Assembly (NCBI GenBank): GCA_022449545.1
Contig: JAKUPN010000004.1
Location: 1-64,000, forward strand
Length of the DNA: 64,000 bases
Source of the DNA: Alphaproteobacteria bacterium
GTDB taxonomy: Bacteria > Pseudomonadota > Alphaproteobacteria > UBA6615
Direction: 5' to 3'
In this document: positions 15,672 to 25,356 of the stretch, piece after piece
Layout of the letters: the number at the start of each line of letters is the position of its first letter
How positions within the stretch are numbered: the first letter of the stretch is position 1
Made by a program: the position numbers and the translations under genes
The notes under the pieces: generated by a model
Seen by the model: the letters and a program-made list of their open reading frames with translations, nothing else
Databases searched by the model: none
Told to the model about the DNA's origin: nothing

Positions 15672-16511
15672 ATGCCTGTTATTTTTAATGAAGGTGAAAT
15701 CCAGAAAGAATGTATTCGTGAAGGGGTATTTGTACAAAGGCTGATAACTCCAGAAAGGGTAAAATCGGATTACATATCTACCGAAAGGTTGCATTTAGAT
15801 CCCAAAATAGAGATAGACTTTAGTGTGGAGAAAGATAGTTTGGCATGGTTTCACGTTATTTCTGGTTCGGTGCTATTGAATGGGGAATTTGGTGAGAAAG
15901 AGCTAAATAGGGATTATTTTGTACTACTTCCTCCTTCTCTTAAAGCAAGAGTCTCAAGTGATGAGGGAGCTCTTTTGTTTAAGGCCACAGTGCCTAGAGC
16001 GTATAGGTTTGATAAATACTGGGAAACTTCTGAAATGGATATCAGGTTTGTAGATTGGACCAAGGAGCCAGTGTTAAATTCAGAGTTCGATGAGAGGAGA
16101 AGAATTTATATGTTAACGCCTCAGTTGTCGGGTACTAAGGCAGCTAAAGGTGAAATGATTATTTATCCCCCTGGAACAAAGGCTGCTAATCACCATCATG
16201 AAGGTGCTGAACACTTTCAAGTTATTCTCAAAGGCAGTGCCACTTTTTATGTTGATGATATTCCTCATAGCGTTAGAGCCGGTGACACTATCTATATTTA
16301 TGATAATGAGCGGCATTATTTCATAAACGACGGAGAAGAGGAGCTGTCATTTATAGAATACTTTGTTCCTGGAGTATATAAAACCGTTTGGGCTGAAGGA
16401 GCGAACATATGCACCTGGAGCCCTTCAGGGCTTAATATAAAAGGGGGAAAACCATCCAGGGAAGTTAAAGCCCATTCTTCGGCTGAGGCCCATAGCATAA
16501 AAGAACTTTAA
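15672..16511 (+). CDS. Cupin domain protein (double-barrel)
   Basis: A 279-residue protein. The C-terminal barrel has the metal-binding set in ANHHHEGAEHFQVILKGSA (His, His, Glu) and the closing DNERHYF histidine. The N-terminal half (WFHVISGSVLLNGEFG) is a degenerate cupin without the ligands. Such bicupins are dioxygenases, isomerases or hydrolases; the reaction is not evident. AAGGAG lies eight bases before ATG 15672 and the gene follows RidA by 19 bp, so it is very likely in the same transcript. Confidence 0.8.
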   Translation: MPVIFNEGEIQKECIREGVFVQRLITPERVKSDYISTERLHLDPKIEIDFSVEKDSLAWFHVISGSVLLNGEFGEKELNRDYFVLLPPSLKARVSSDEGALLFKATVPRAYRFDKYWETSEMDIRFVDWTKEPVLNSEFDERRRIYMLTPQLSGTKAAKGEMIIYPPGTKAANHHHEGAEHFQVILKGSATFYVDDIPHSVRAGDTIYIYDNERHYFINDGEEELSFIEYFVPGVYKTVWAEGANICTWSPSGLNIKGGKPSREVKAHSSAEAHSIKEL

Positions 16512-16552
16512 TTAAAAATATCAGAATTAATTTAGGATTGGAGAAAACTGAA

Positions 16553-17416
16553 ATGATAGGCGTAATTGGGGGAACTGGAAACACTGGCAGGGCAGTTGTT
16601 AAGGCTCTTAAAGAGAAAGGATCAGAGTTTAGATGTTTGGTAAGAGACCCTGAAGCAGCAAAGAAACTATTTGGAGAAGTAGTTGAGTTAGAATACGGGG
16701 ATGTTTCTGACCATTCTTCAGTAGAAAAGGGACTGGAAGGTTGCGAAAAACTATTTCTTCTGACAGGACATAGCCCCGCATTAGCCGAGCAGGAGATTGG
16801 CACAATTCAGGCTGCAAAGCGTGCGGGGGTGAACTACATTGTAAAGCTTTCGGGCGGAGATGCTGTTGCTACGGAAGACTGCCCTAGTTTGATAGGACGA
16901 TCTCATTGGCAGATTGAGCAAGCTCTAAAAGAAAGTGGTTTGGAGTGGACAATATTGCGCCCTGGTTTCTTTATGCAAAATTTAATTAATACAGCCGGAA
17001 TGGTAAAGGGACAAAGCAAAGTCATGATGCCTATATCATCGACGGTCAAGATAGCGATGATAGATGTGAATGATACAGGGGATGTAGCTGCAGAGGTTCT
17101 AACAAAACCAGGCCATGAAAGTATGACTTATTTTCTTTCTGGGCATGCTTATACATTAGAAGATTTCACATCTATTCTTTCAAACGAACTTGGAAGTGAT
17201 ATTCCTTATTTGGAAATTCCATTAGAAGCTGCAGTAAAGGCTATGAAAGAGAGAGACATGCCAGATTGGTTAATAGATCATCAATCTGCATTGATGGGAA
17301 TCGTAAACTCAGGGATAGCAGGGACAACTAATGATCATATTGCAAATCTGAGTGGTCATGCGCCAAGTACACTTGAGCAATTTGTAAAAAATCATATTGA
17401 TTTGTTTAAAAATTAG
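16553..17416 (+). CDS. NmrA-like NAD(P)-binding protein
   Basis: A 287-residue atypical SDR of the NmrA/QOR2 type. It begins with MIGVIGGTGNTGRAVVKALK, the NAD(P) loop at residue 6 onward, followed by GDVSDHSSVEKGLEGCEKLF and HWQIEQALKESGLEWTILRP, the usual order in this family. Members act as redox sensors or quinone reductases. I take ATG 16553 with GGAG ten bases upstream; an in-frame TTG at 16538 would add five residues. It follows the cupin by 41 bp. Confidence 0.83.
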   Translation: MIGVIGGTGNTGRAVVKALKEKGSEFRCLVRDPEAAKKLFGEVVELEYGDVSDHSSVEKGLEGCEKLFLLTGHSPALAEQEIGTIQAAKRAGVNYIVKLSGGDAVATEDCPSLIGRSHWQIEQALKESGLEWTILRPGFFMQNLINTAGMVKGQSKVMMPISSTVKIAMIDVNDTGDVAAEVLTKPGHESMTYFLSGHAYTLEDFTSILSNELGSDIPYLEIPLEAAVKAMKERDMPDWLIDHQSALMGIVNSGIAGTTNDHIANLSGHAPSTLEQFVKNHIDLFKN

Positions 17417-17466
17417 AGGAGTAATAATTATTTTTTACAATTGATTTCAAATTCCGGAGTAAGGAC

Positions 17467-18348
17467 ATGAAGGTTGGTTTTATAGGCACTGGTATTATGG
17501 GAAGCGGTATGGTTCGTAACCTTCTTTCATCTGGTCACGAAGTTACCGTATTTAATCGCACTCAATCAAAGGCTAAATTACTGGCCAAAGACGGTGCACG
17601 AGTTGCAAACGCAGCATTAGAAACAGTTGATGGTGCTGAAATACTTATTACAGTTCTAGGGGGAGATGACTCAGTTTCCGAGGTCTTGTTTGGTGAACAA
17701 GATCTAATTACTTCCTTACCCAAAGGAGCCGTCCATATCTCAATGGAGACAATAAGCGTCAGTTATAGTCGGGTATTAACTGACACTCATAGGTCCAGAG
17801 GTAAAGGTTTTGTTTCTGCGCCGATTATAGGTAGAGGTGACGCAGCTGAATCGGGAGAGCTTACTTTAATAGTGGGAGGAGCCAATGAGGATATTAATTA
17901 CTGTTTACCGGCTTTTGAAGCTATGAGTAAAAATATTGTTCATGTTGGTCAGAACCCAGAGTCTGCAGCTTTTGTGAAATTGTCAAATAATTATTTAATA
18001 GCTGGAGCTCTTGCTGCGATGGGAGAAGCCTTTGCAGTTGTTAGGAAAGCGGGTGTTGATCCTAATGTTTTTTATGAACTTATAACGACTACTATGTTTT
18101 CTGCTCCTATCTACTCTTATTACGGCAAAAATATAGCCACTGATATACATACGCCTCCAAATTTTCGTTCGTCTTTAGGGTTGAAGGACATTAGTCAGAC
18201 CATCGAAAGCGCTCACGGAATTGGGGTTCCTATGCCTCTGGCTGAATTAGTAAAAAGTCAAATTCAACAAACCATCGAAAATGGGGATCAAGACCTTGAT
18301 TGGTCCTGTGTTGCTAGAGTGGCTGCGAAGGCAGCTGGATTAAAATAA
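17467..18348 (+). CDS. 3-hydroxyisobutyrate dehydrogenase-like beta-hydroxyacid dehydrogenase
   Basis: A 293-residue enzyme of the HIBADH/tartronate semialdehyde reductase family. It has the Rossmann GTGIMGSGM (7-15), the substrate-binding APIIGRGDAAESGELTLIVG block (119-138; most members read APVSGG) and the catalytic lysine Lys171 in KLSNNYLIAG. The altered substrate block argues for a substrate other than 3-hydroxyisobutyrate, although the window also carries mmsA at its start. GGAGTAAGGAC lies before the ATG. It is co-directional with its neighbours. Confidence 0.87.
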   Translation: MKVGFIGTGIMGSGMVRNLLSSGHEVTVFNRTQSKAKLLAKDGARVANAALETVDGAEILITVLGGDDSVSEVLFGEQDLITSLPKGAVHISMETISVSYSRVLTDTHRSRGKGFVSAPIIGRGDAAESGELTLIVGGANEDINYCLPAFEAMSKNIVHVGQNPESAAFVKLSNNYLIAGALAAMGEAFAVVRKAGVDPNVFYELITTTMFSAPIYSYYGKNIATDIHTPPNFRSSLGLKDISQTIESAHGIGVPMPLAELVKSQIQQTIENGDQDLDWSCVARVAAKAAGLK

Positions 18349-18408
18349 AATAATATTTTCAGTAGTTACCTTTTCTAGATTATATTTAAAAAGATTAGTG
18401 GGGAGAAT

Positions 18409-19410
18409 ATGTTGAATGCAGCAGTTGTTGGTCTTGGTTGGTGGGGCAAACAAATTGTATCAAGTCTAAAAGATAGCAAAAAAATTAATGTCAGTAGAGG
18501 TGTCGATATAAATGTAGATTCTGTTCAGGAGTTTGCTGACGTTCACGGATTGAAAATAGATAATTCCTATGATCAGGTCCTGATAGACCCAAATATAGAT
18601 GCAGTGATCCTTGTAACGCCACACCTTCTTCACGAAGAACAGGTTTTAGCTGCTGCAGCAGCAAATAAACATATCTTTTGTGAAAAACCATTTGCTCTAA
18701 ATTCGAACTCTGCAAGGGCTATGATAAAGACTTGCGAAGAAAATGGCATATGTTTGGGAATAGGACATGAACGACGATTTGAACCAGCATTAGAGGCAGT
18801 AAAGACTAATCTTGACTCTGGTAATCTAGGTACACTTATTCATATAGAATGCAATTGGTCTCATAACAATTTCACAAAAAATATTGCTTCTGGTTGGCGA
18901 AAAGATCCCAAGCAGGCTCCGGCAGGAACACTAACTGCTTTGGGCGTGCATATTACTGACTACTTTCAATCTATAGCTGGCCCGGTTCAAAAGTTACGGG
19001 CCTTGACAACTCACCGATCGGACTTGTTTCCAGCAGATGATGTTGTTGCAGTTCAATTTGTTTTTGAGAGTGGGGCATCGGGACTGATGTGTAACATCGC
19101 CACAACCCCATTTTATAGCCGAATTAGTGTTTTTGGCGACAAAGGCTGGGCTGAGGCTAGGGAAAACTCAAATGTAGATATTCCGGAACCTGCATCATTA
19201 ACAACACGCTGGCTAGATGAAGAATTAACTACACAGACTTACGCATCCACGAATGTAGTAAAATTAAATCTGGAGCAATGGGCAGATGCAGTTGAAGGCA
19301 AGGCTGTTTATAGATTCACTAATGAACAAATATTACATAATGTTGAAATACTTGAAGCAATAGTAAATTCTGCAACTAGTGGCGAAGAGGTTCTCTTGCG
19401 TAATCAATAA
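18409..19410 (+). CDS. Gfo/Idh/MocA family oxidoreductase
   Basis: A 333-residue two-domain NAD(P)-dependent dehydrogenase. The Rossmann start is AAVVGLGWWGKQIVSSL and the family signature CEKPFALNS (lysine in the nicotinamide site) is near residue 88. ALGVHITDYF is the C-terminal substrate motif with the conserved His. Members oxidise inositols, sugars or amino-sugar alcohols. GGGGAG precedes the ATG. It ends the plus-strand run and converges with the SMP-30-like gene. Confidence 0.87.
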   Translation: MLNAAVVGLGWWGKQIVSSLKDSKKINVSRGVDINVDSVQEFADVHGLKIDNSYDQVLIDPNIDAVILVTPHLLHEEQVLAAAAANKHIFCEKPFALNSNSARAMIKTCEENGICLGIGHERRFEPALEAVKTNLDSGNLGTLIHIECNWSHNNFTKNIASGWRKDPKQAPAGTLTALGVHITDYFQSIAGPVQKLRALTTHRSDLFPADDVVAVQFVFESGASGLMCNIATTPFYSRISVFGDKGWAEARENSNVDIPEPASLTTRWLDEELTTQTYASTNVVKLNLEQWADAVEGKAVYRFTNEQILHNVEILEAIVNSATSGEEVLLRNQ

Positions 19411-19440
19411 GAAAGAGAAGAAACCTCATTTTTATATTCA

Positions 19441-20469
19441 TTAGTGGCTTTCATTCCAGTGGACCATAGGTAGGCCCGCTACTGGAGCGGTAAAATATGG
19501 TAAGTTCGTGGAACGCAGGCTTCCGACATAAACTGTTTTTAAATCTGGTCCCCCAAAAGTCACTGAAGCACACCAAGTAGCGATTTCACCTCCACAAGTA
19601 AGTATAAGGTCAGCATTTACAGTTCCACTTTGAAATGCGTCATCTAATTTTTTAACTTCTTCAGGACTAGAATCATCAAAGATAACTCTCAAGTCACCTT
19701 CTGGTGTGATTGCAAATAAACCATCATTCATGACGTGGGTGCCCCACAAATTTCCATACGAATCAAAGGCACACCCATCTATAAATCTTCCATGATCACT
19801 TGGTCCGAAAATTTCTTTGGAGCCCAAGCTACCATCACTACCAATTTTATATCGGGCAATGTTACGTCCACATGTTTGAACCACATACAGATATTCTTCA
19901 TTTGCATCTAATTTACATTCATTTGAGAAATGCACGTCATCAGCAACTATTCTTACGCCTTTTCCTTCTTCGTAAAGTAGAATTCTGCCATCTATTAGGT
20001 CTTTTCTTATTGCGGATGGCCAATCATGTACCATGGTAGAAATAGTTATCCATATTCGATTTTTACTGTCCCTACAAACGAAATTTACCTTACCAATTGG
20101 ATCACCGTCGACACTATCGAACATAACTTTTGTCTCGCCACTTCTTGTCATTCTTTCCAGGCAATCAGTACCGAAGTTTGATATTAAAATGTCTCCATTA
20201 TCAGCAAAGGCTAGGCCGTTTGGAAGAGTGCCTTCAACAAATTTATTTGCATCATTATCGGAAGAACCAAATGCTTCTGAATCATGAGATTGCGTAATTA
20301 TTTCTTGAGATCCATCTGGACTAATTTTTACCACGCCTCCACGGGCGTCAGCGGACCACAAGGTTCCATCTTTCTCTGCTAAAATACATTCAGGTCTTTG
20401 AAGGTCTGTGCCTATGAATTTAAAGTCTTCCTTTTGAAGGGTAAAACCATCTATAGGGTTGGACATCAT
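19441..20469 (-). CDS. SMP-30/gluconolactonase-like beta-propeller protein
   Basis: A 342-residue six-bladed propeller of the SMP-30/gluconolaconase/LRE type. Repeated blades include GTLPNGLAFADNGDILISNFG, FSNECKLDANEEYLYVV and RFIDGCAFDSYGNLWGT, with acidic residues typical of the calcium site. It would open a lactone, probably the product of a sugar- or cyclitol-type dehydrogenase such as the Gfo/Idh gene next to it; that link is inference. It is upstream of no same-strand partner within 300 bp other than the thiolase (16 bp upstream), so thiolase and SMP-30 are probably co-transcribed. Confidence 0.8.
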   Translation of the reverse strand: MMSNPIDGFTLQKEDFKFIGTDLQRPECILAEKDGTLWSADARGGVVKISPDGSQEIITQSHDSEAFGSSDNDANKFVEGTLPNGLAFADNGDILISNFGTDCLERMTRSGETKVMFDSVDGDPIGKVNFVCRDSKNRIWITISTMVHDWPSAIRKDLIDGRILLYEEGKGVRIVADDVHFSNECKLDANEEYLYVVQTCGRNIARYKIGSDGSLGSKEIFGPSDHGRFIDGCAFDSYGNLWGTHVMNDGLFAITPEGDLRVIFDDSSPEEVKKLDDAFQSGTVNADLILTCGGEIATWCASVTFGGPDLKTVYVGSLRSTNLPYFTAPVAGLPMVHWNESH

Positions 20470-20485
20470 ATTTCCTTTAATCTAG

Positions 20486-21670
20486 TTATTTATTAATTTC
20501 AAATAAGCCAGCGGCCCCCATGCCGCCCCCAACGCACATAGTCACAACACCATATTTTGCTCCGCGTCTTTTACCTTCTATCAAAAGATGAGCTGTTAAC
20601 CTTGATCCACTCATTCCGTATGGATGACCGACTGATATAGCGCCGCCGTTAACGTTAAATTTATCGGGATCTATTTTTAAAGTGTCTCTACAATAGACAG
20701 TCTGGGCAGCAAAGGCTTCGTTTAGTTCCCAAATATCTATGTCATCAATTGCAAGGTTCGCTTTGCTAAGTAGCTTAGGAACTGCAAGAACTGGACCTAT
20801 GCCCATTTCGTCAGGTTCACAACCAGCTATAGCAAATCCACGAAAGAATCCAAGCGGTTCTATACCCTTTTGTTCTGCAACCTTTGAACTCATAATTACG
20901 CAGGCTGAAGCCCCATCAGATAATTGGCTAGCGTTTCCAGGAGTAATACAACCCCCTTCTAAAACAGGATTCAAATTTGCTAAGTCAGCTTCATTTGTTT
21001 CTGGTCGATTTCCTTCGTCTTTTTCTAAATTTACTTTCTTTTCTTTTATCTCGCCCGTTTCTCGATTTTTAATAAGCATGACAGATTCTAATGGAACTAT
21101 CTCATCATCAAACTTTCCTGACTGTTGGGCAGCTGCTGTCCTCATTTGACTTGATAATGCATATTCATCCTGGGATTCACGACTAACTTTGTAGCGACTT
21201 GCCACAGTTTCTGCTGTGTCCAGCATGTTCATATATATATCAGGGCGATTTTCTTTTAGCCACGATGCTTCGTTATCAGGCTCAACTTGATGTTCAGGCG
21301 GCAGCTGACTTATTACTTCAACTCCGCCTGCAACACCACAGTCAATTTCTCCTACCATGACTCTTTGGGACATCATAGCGATTGTCTGAAGGCCCGATGA
21401 ACAAAATCGATTAATAGTTGCTGCGCTGGCACTTACTGGCAGACCGGCGCGCATAGCACTTATCCTTGCAACGTTCATGCCAGTTTGGCCTTGTGGAAAA
21501 CCACACCCAACAAGTACATCTTCGATTTCACTTGGGTCAGCACCAGAACGCTTAATAGAGTGTTCTATTGCATGCCCCATTAGGTCTGCTCCGTGAGTAT
21601 TATTATACGACCCACGGTATGCTTTACCTATAGGAGTTCGAGCAGTGGAGACTATTGCGGCTTCAGACAT
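20486..21670 (-). CDS. Acetyl-CoA acyltransferase / thiolase
   Basis: A 394-residue thiolase II-fold enzyme. The nucleophile is Cys90 in [11 protein letters not shown], the general base is His349 in [11 protein letters not shown] and the second cysteine is Cys379 in TMCVGGGMG. It cleaves 3-ketoacyl-CoA to acetyl-CoA and a shorter acyl-CoA, or runs in reverse. It lies 39 bp after the BKACE gene on the same strand, and the acyl-CoA genes at 24-27 kb could feed it. Confidence 0.92.
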   Translation of the reverse strand: MSEAAIVSTARTPIGKAYRGSYNNTHGADLMGHAIEHSIKRSGADPSEIEDVLVGCGFPQGQTGMNVARISAMRAGLPVSASAATINRFCSSGLQTIAMMSQRVMVGEIDCGVAGGVEVISQLPPEHQVEPDNEASWLKENRPDIYMNMLDTAETVASRYKVSRESQDEYALSSQMRTAAAQQSGKFDDEIVPLESVMLIKNRETGEIKEKKVNLEKDEGNRPETNEADLANLNPVLEGGCITPGNASQLSDGASACVIMSSKVAEQKGIEPLGFFRGFAIAGCEPDEMGIGPVLAVPKLLSKANLAIDDIDIWELNEAFAAQTVYCRDTLKIDPDKFNVNGGAISVGHPYGMSGSRLTAHLLIEGKRRGAKYGVVTMCVGGGMGAAGLFEINK

Positions 21671-21709
21671 TTTATTTATCCCATAATTTTCGAAAAATCA
21701 CTGGTTAAA

Positions 21710-22645
21710 CTAAAACTTAACCATATCGCCGCCTTTTAGGTCGAGGATCTCACGAGCTTCATCAGGTGTAGCTACTTCAAGAGACAAGTTTTCACAAATA
21801 TTACGTATCTTAGCAACCTGATCAGCATTTCTTTCAGCGAGCTTACCTTTAGCTATATATAGTGAGTCTTCCAAACCTACCCTCACACTACCGCCCATCA
21901 TTGCTGATTGAGTTGTAAAGTTAAGTTGGTGGCGACCTGCAGCCAATACGGAGAAAACGTAGTCATCTCCAAACAAGCGGTCAGCTGTATTTTTCATATG
22001 AATCAGATGGTCCAATTCAGCGCCTATTCCTCCCATAATTCCAAAAATAAACTGAAGAAAAATAGGGGGCTTTAACCGACCAGTTGAATAGAAATAATGT
22101 GTATTATATAGATGGCTCACGTCGTAGCATTCATGTTCGAATTTAACACCTCTTTTGTCTGCTAGCTCGGTAATAATGTACTCCATCTGTTTAAAAGTAT
22201 TCGTGAAGATGAAATCATCTGTCATTTCGAGATAGGGTTTTTCCCAATCGTACTTCCATTCATCATATCTGTTGACTAAATTAAAAAGCCCGAAATTCAT
22301 AGATCCCATATTAAACGAGGTAACTTCTGGTTCTGCTTTAACGGCAGCTGCAATCCTCTCATCCACGTGCATTCCTAGGCCGCCGCCTGTGGTTATATTT
22401 ACAACGGCATCAGTATTTTGTTTGATACGTGGAAGAAATTCCATGAAGACATCAGGGTCTCCGGTTGGCTTACCATCTTCAGGGTTTCTTGCATGAAGGT
22501 GAATTATAGATGCTCCTGCTTCAGCAGCTTCAATCGAAGCTTGAGCAATTTCATCAGGCGTTATAGGGATGTGTGGAGACATAGTAGGAGTATGGATTGC
22601 TCCTGTGATAGCGCACGAGATTATGACTTTAGTCTTTTTTGCCAT
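21710..22645 (-). CDS. BKACE family protein (beta-keto acid cleavage enzyme, DUF849)
   Basis: A 311-residue TIM-barrel enzyme of the 3-keto-5-aminohexanoate cleavage (Kce)/BKACE family. Seen in the sequence are IISCAITGAIHTPTMSPHIP at the N-terminus, IHLHARNPEDGKP (zinc-binding HxH), FEHECYDVSH and GGSVRVGLEDS (zinc/substrate region). These enzymes react a beta-keto acid with acetyl-CoA to give acetoacetate and a new CoA ester. Substrates range widely (dehydrocarnitine, 3-oxoadipate-like and branched keto acids), so the precise one is unknown. It shares a strand with the thiolase and is divergent from the FAH gene. Confidence 0.92.
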   Translation of the reverse strand: MAKKTKVIISCAITGAIHTPTMSPHIPITPDEIAQASIEAAEAGASIIHLHARNPEDGKPTGDPDVFMEFLPRIKQNTDAVVNITTGGGLGMHVDERIAAAVKAEPEVTSFNMGSMNFGLFNLVNRYDEWKYDWEKPYLEMTDDFIFTNTFKQMEYIITELADKRGVKFEHECYDVSHLYNTHYFYSTGRLKPPIFLQFIFGIMGGIGAELDHLIHMKNTADRLFGDDYVFSVLAAGRHQLNFTTQSAMMGGSVRVGLEDSLYIAKGKLAERNADQVAKIRNICENLSLEVATPDEAREILDLKGGDMVKF

Positions 22646-23040
22646 GAGTTTCTCCCTTAAATTAATGAGGCTTTTCTGGCTTAGCCTACTTTTTGTATTT
22701 TAATAAGATATTATCTCAATTGATTAGTGGTTTCCCGTCGTAAGTATAGATTCCGGTGATTACTATATATCAACTGTAAGGAGGTTTTAAATACTCAATA
22801 ATTAATTCAATCTATAAATTAGTGTAGCTAACAGTTGACAATCGTTTTCAGCCAGTCGTTCAATAGTCTGCTTAGTTTAGCTGTCAGTCTCTAATTTTCC
22901 AAGGAGTTCGATAAAAAAAGGTTATTTTAATAAATGTTTGAATTACGGAGCAATGACTAGTTAATTAAAACAAAGAAAAAATACCAACTTAATATAATTG
23001 TAAGACACACAAATCTTTTTTAATTGGGGGTATAATAAAA
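22646..23040. other. Divergent intergenic region between BKACE and FAH genes
   Basis: A 395-bp AT-rich gap with no convincing small ORF or RNA gene. It contains a TTGACA (22835-22840) with TTCAAT 18 bases on (22859-22864), the best promoter-like pair I found. No clear operator palindrome was seen. If that promoter is used, the FAH transcript would carry a 5' leader of about 170 bases. Confidence 0.5.
22835..22864 (+). promoter_or_regulatory. Candidate sigma-70 promoter for the FAH operon
   Basis: TTGACA (perfect -35) and TTCAAT (4 of 6 -10 match) with an 18-base spacer. It would transcribe the FAH, acyl-CoA dehydrogenase, ligase, SDR and hydrolase genes. Low confidence as it rests on the sequence pair only. 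Confidence 0.3.
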
Positions 23041-24009
23041 ATGAAACTAATAACATTCACTTCTGGATCTAGTGAACCAAAATTAGGTGTTATAAACGCT
23101 GATGAAACTGGTGTTATTGATTTAGCTTTATCAGACAATAAGCCGTTCTTTAAAACTATGCTTGATATGATCTCGGCTGGTGAAGAGGCGCTTAATCTTG
23201 CAAAACAGATTTTAGAAACCCATGACCAAAATTATAGTCATGCTCTAGCAGATATCTCAATTAAAACACCTGTTCTTGAGCCACCTCAGATAAGAGATTT
23301 TTTATGCTTTGAAGAGCACTTGCTGAATGCCTTTGCAATGTTGAGAAAAAAGAAAGCTGATGCAGAGCCTGATCCTGAAGAGGCTTTAAAAAGGTTTGAA
23401 GCAGAGGGAGCTTTCAAGCCGCCGGAGATATGGTACGAACAACCTCTTTATTATAAACCTAGTAGGTTTGGTGTAATAGGGTCTGACGAGGATGTTTTAT
23501 GGCCTTTCTTTTCTGAACTTATGGATTATGAAATGGAGTTTGGAGCTTGGATAGGAAAATCAGGTAAAGACGTAACACCGGAAGAAGCTAAGGAAATGAT
23601 CTTCGGGTATTCTATTTTTAATGACATTAGCGCTCGTGATACTCAGGCTCGCGAAATGCCAGCTGGGTTTGGTCCTGGAAAGGGTAAAGACTTTGAGACT
23701 GGTCAGATAATTGGGCCGTGTATAGTAACAGCTGACTCATTCGACCCATATGATACCGAAATGATAGTTCGAATTAATGGTGAAGAAGTTAGTAGGGGTT
23801 ATTCCGGTAATATGTATTGGAAATTTGAAGATTGTATATCGCATACTTCCCGAGCAGAGAGGTTACATCCAGGTGAGTTTTTCTGTTCAGGTACTGTTGG
23901 GGGTGGCTGTGGTCTTGAGCATGATAGGTTTCTAAGTCCCAACGACATAATGGAGTTAGAAATAATTGGTATAGGAACATTGCGAAATCGAATTGTGAGG
24001 CCATCGTAA
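23041..24009 (+). CDS. Fumarylacetoacetate hydrolase family protein
   Basis: A 322-residue FAH-fold protein. The metal-binding acidic block includes MDYEMEFGAWIG (two Glu in the ExE arrangement) and NDISARDTQARE (Asp), with GFGPGKGKDFETG in between. The family includes fumarylacetoacetases, oxaloacetate decarboxylases, 5-oxopent-3-ene-tricarboxylate isomerases and 2-hydroxyhepta-2,4-diene-dioate hydratases, and these cannot be told apart here. GGGGG lies about ten bases before the ATG. It heads a same-strand run. Confidence 0.87.
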   Translation: MKLITFTSGSSEPKLGVINADETGVIDLALSDNKPFFKTMLDMISAGEEALNLAKQILETHDQNYSHALADISIKTPVLEPPQIRDFLCFEEHLLNAFAMLRKKKADAEPDPEEALKRFEAEGAFKPPEIWYEQPLYYKPSRFGVIGSDEDVLWPFFSELMDYEMEFGAWIGKSGKDVTPEEAKEMIFGYSIFNDISARDTQAREMPAGFGPGKGKDFETGQIIGPCIVTADSFDPYDTEMIVRINGEEVSRGYSGNMYWKFEDCISHTSRAERLHPGEFFCSGTVGGGCGLEHDRFLSPNDIMELEIIGIGTLRNRIVRPS

Positions 24010-24126
24010 ACACATGCAGAGGCACTGATGAATTTCAAATGATATCAAGGTGATATTGGTTTAATGAATTAGCAACATCACAAGATAAATATCAATTAAG
24101 TGTTTGTAATAAGTAACGGGGATATT

Positions 24127-25308
24127 ATGGAAGAGATTTTTATACAAACTGAAGAGCAGCGTGCAATTTTAGAATCGGTGAGGAGGTTTGTTGAAGAGGA
24201 GGTGACGCCTCGTGCCGCAATGTTAGACTCAAGCCCCGATCCAGAAGATGGCTTTTCTTGGGAGATAGTAGAGGCTGCAGACGCATTTGGTTTAAGAACA
24301 ATGGCGTTGTCTGAAGACTATGGTGGAATGGGCACTGACTCTCTTACTACTGCTATGGTTGTAGAAGAGTTAGGGAAGGGCGATTTAGGGATTTCCGTTG
24401 TATTTGCTCAAACTTTGAAAATTGCACAAATAATGGAGAAAGCTCTTAATGAAGAACAAAAACAAAGAGCTCTTATACCATTTGTCGAAGACCCTCGCGC
24501 TATACTTAGCATTTGTATAACCGAACCTGAAAATGCTTCTAATTATTTAGTCCCTTACCCATCCTCGTTTAATACTAAAGCAGAGAAACAAGGTGATGGC
24601 TGGGTTGTGAACGGGATGAAACATTTCATTTCCAATAGTAATAGATCTCGGTTTTTTCTAGTCTTCGTTCAAACGGACAAGGATAAGCCATTTACGGAAG
24701 GGTCAACTTGCTTTCTTTTAGAACGGGGACATCCTGGTTTTACTGTCGGCCGTGTGCATGATAAAATGGGAGAACGTTTAGCAAATAATTCTGAACTATT
24801 CTTTGAAGACTGCTTTATTCCCGACGAAAATGTTGTTGGCCAAGTAAACGGGGGTTTAAAAACTCTAGGAGAATTCTTTCCACAAAGTAATGCTTATGCT
24901 GGAGCAAGTATTCTCGGAGTAGCAGTTGCATGCTACGAAAAATCACTAAATTGGGCTCAGAATAGGGTTCAGGGTGGGAAGCCACTTATCGAGCATGACG
25001 GTATAAGGGCTCAACTTTCTGAAATGAAAATGTTAATAGATGCGTCGCGTGCTTATATTCATAGAGCCGCTTACCTCGCAGACCATCAAGAGCATGGTTG
25101 GGATCCAACACTTGGAGCTTTACCTAAGGTCATGGCATCTCAGGCTGCTTGGAAGATAGCTACATGGACATTGGAAATTCATGGTGGTCATGGATATATG
25201 AAGGAGGCAGGAGTAGAGAAACTCTTGAGAGATGCTGCTGCTTTCCTGCACTCAGACGGTGTGAACAGAACTTTATTATTGCGCGCCGCTAACTTTATGG
25301 AGTGGTAG
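24127..25308 (+). CDS. Acyl-CoA dehydrogenase
   Basis: A 393-residue acyl-CoA dehydrogenase with the three-domain layout: N-terminal helices, a middle beta domain (CITEPENASNY, GWVVNGMKHFISNS) and a C-terminal helical bundle (EIHGGHGYMKEAGVEKLLRD, about 355-374). The substrate class is not clear; the IHGGHGYM block is typical of medium/short or branched-chain members. I take ATG 24127 (GGGGAT upstream) rather than an in-frame upstream start at 24100. It is followed after 48 bp by an acyl-CoA ligase, so activation and alpha-beta oxidation are adjacent. Confidence 0.9.
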   Translation: MEEIFIQTEEQRAILESVRRFVEEEVTPRAAMLDSSPDPEDGFSWEIVEAADAFGLRTMALSEDYGGMGTDSLTTAMVVEELGKGDLGISVVFAQTLKIAQIMEKALNEEQKQRALIPFVEDPRAILSICITEPENASNYLVPYPSSFNTKAEKQGDGWVVNGMKHFISNSNRSRFFLVFVQTDKDKPFTEGSTCFLLERGHPGFTVGRVHDKMGERLANNSELFFEDCFIPDENVVGQVNGGLKTLGEFFPQSNAYAGASILGVAVACYEKSLNWAQNRVQGGKPLIEHDGIRAQLSEMKMLIDASRAYIHRAAYLADHQEHGWDPTLGALPKVMASQAAWKIATWTLEIHGGHGYMKEAGVEKLLRDAAAFLHSDGVNRTLLLRAANFMEW

Positions 25309-25356
25309 CAAGAATCCTTAGTCTAGTTCTTTATCTTTTACATAGGATGTAATTTT

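Noticed and set aside
20739-21149. 136-codon ORF antisense to the thiolase gene
   Set aside because: The thiolase motifs on the other strand are complete; the antisense text is composition-driven.
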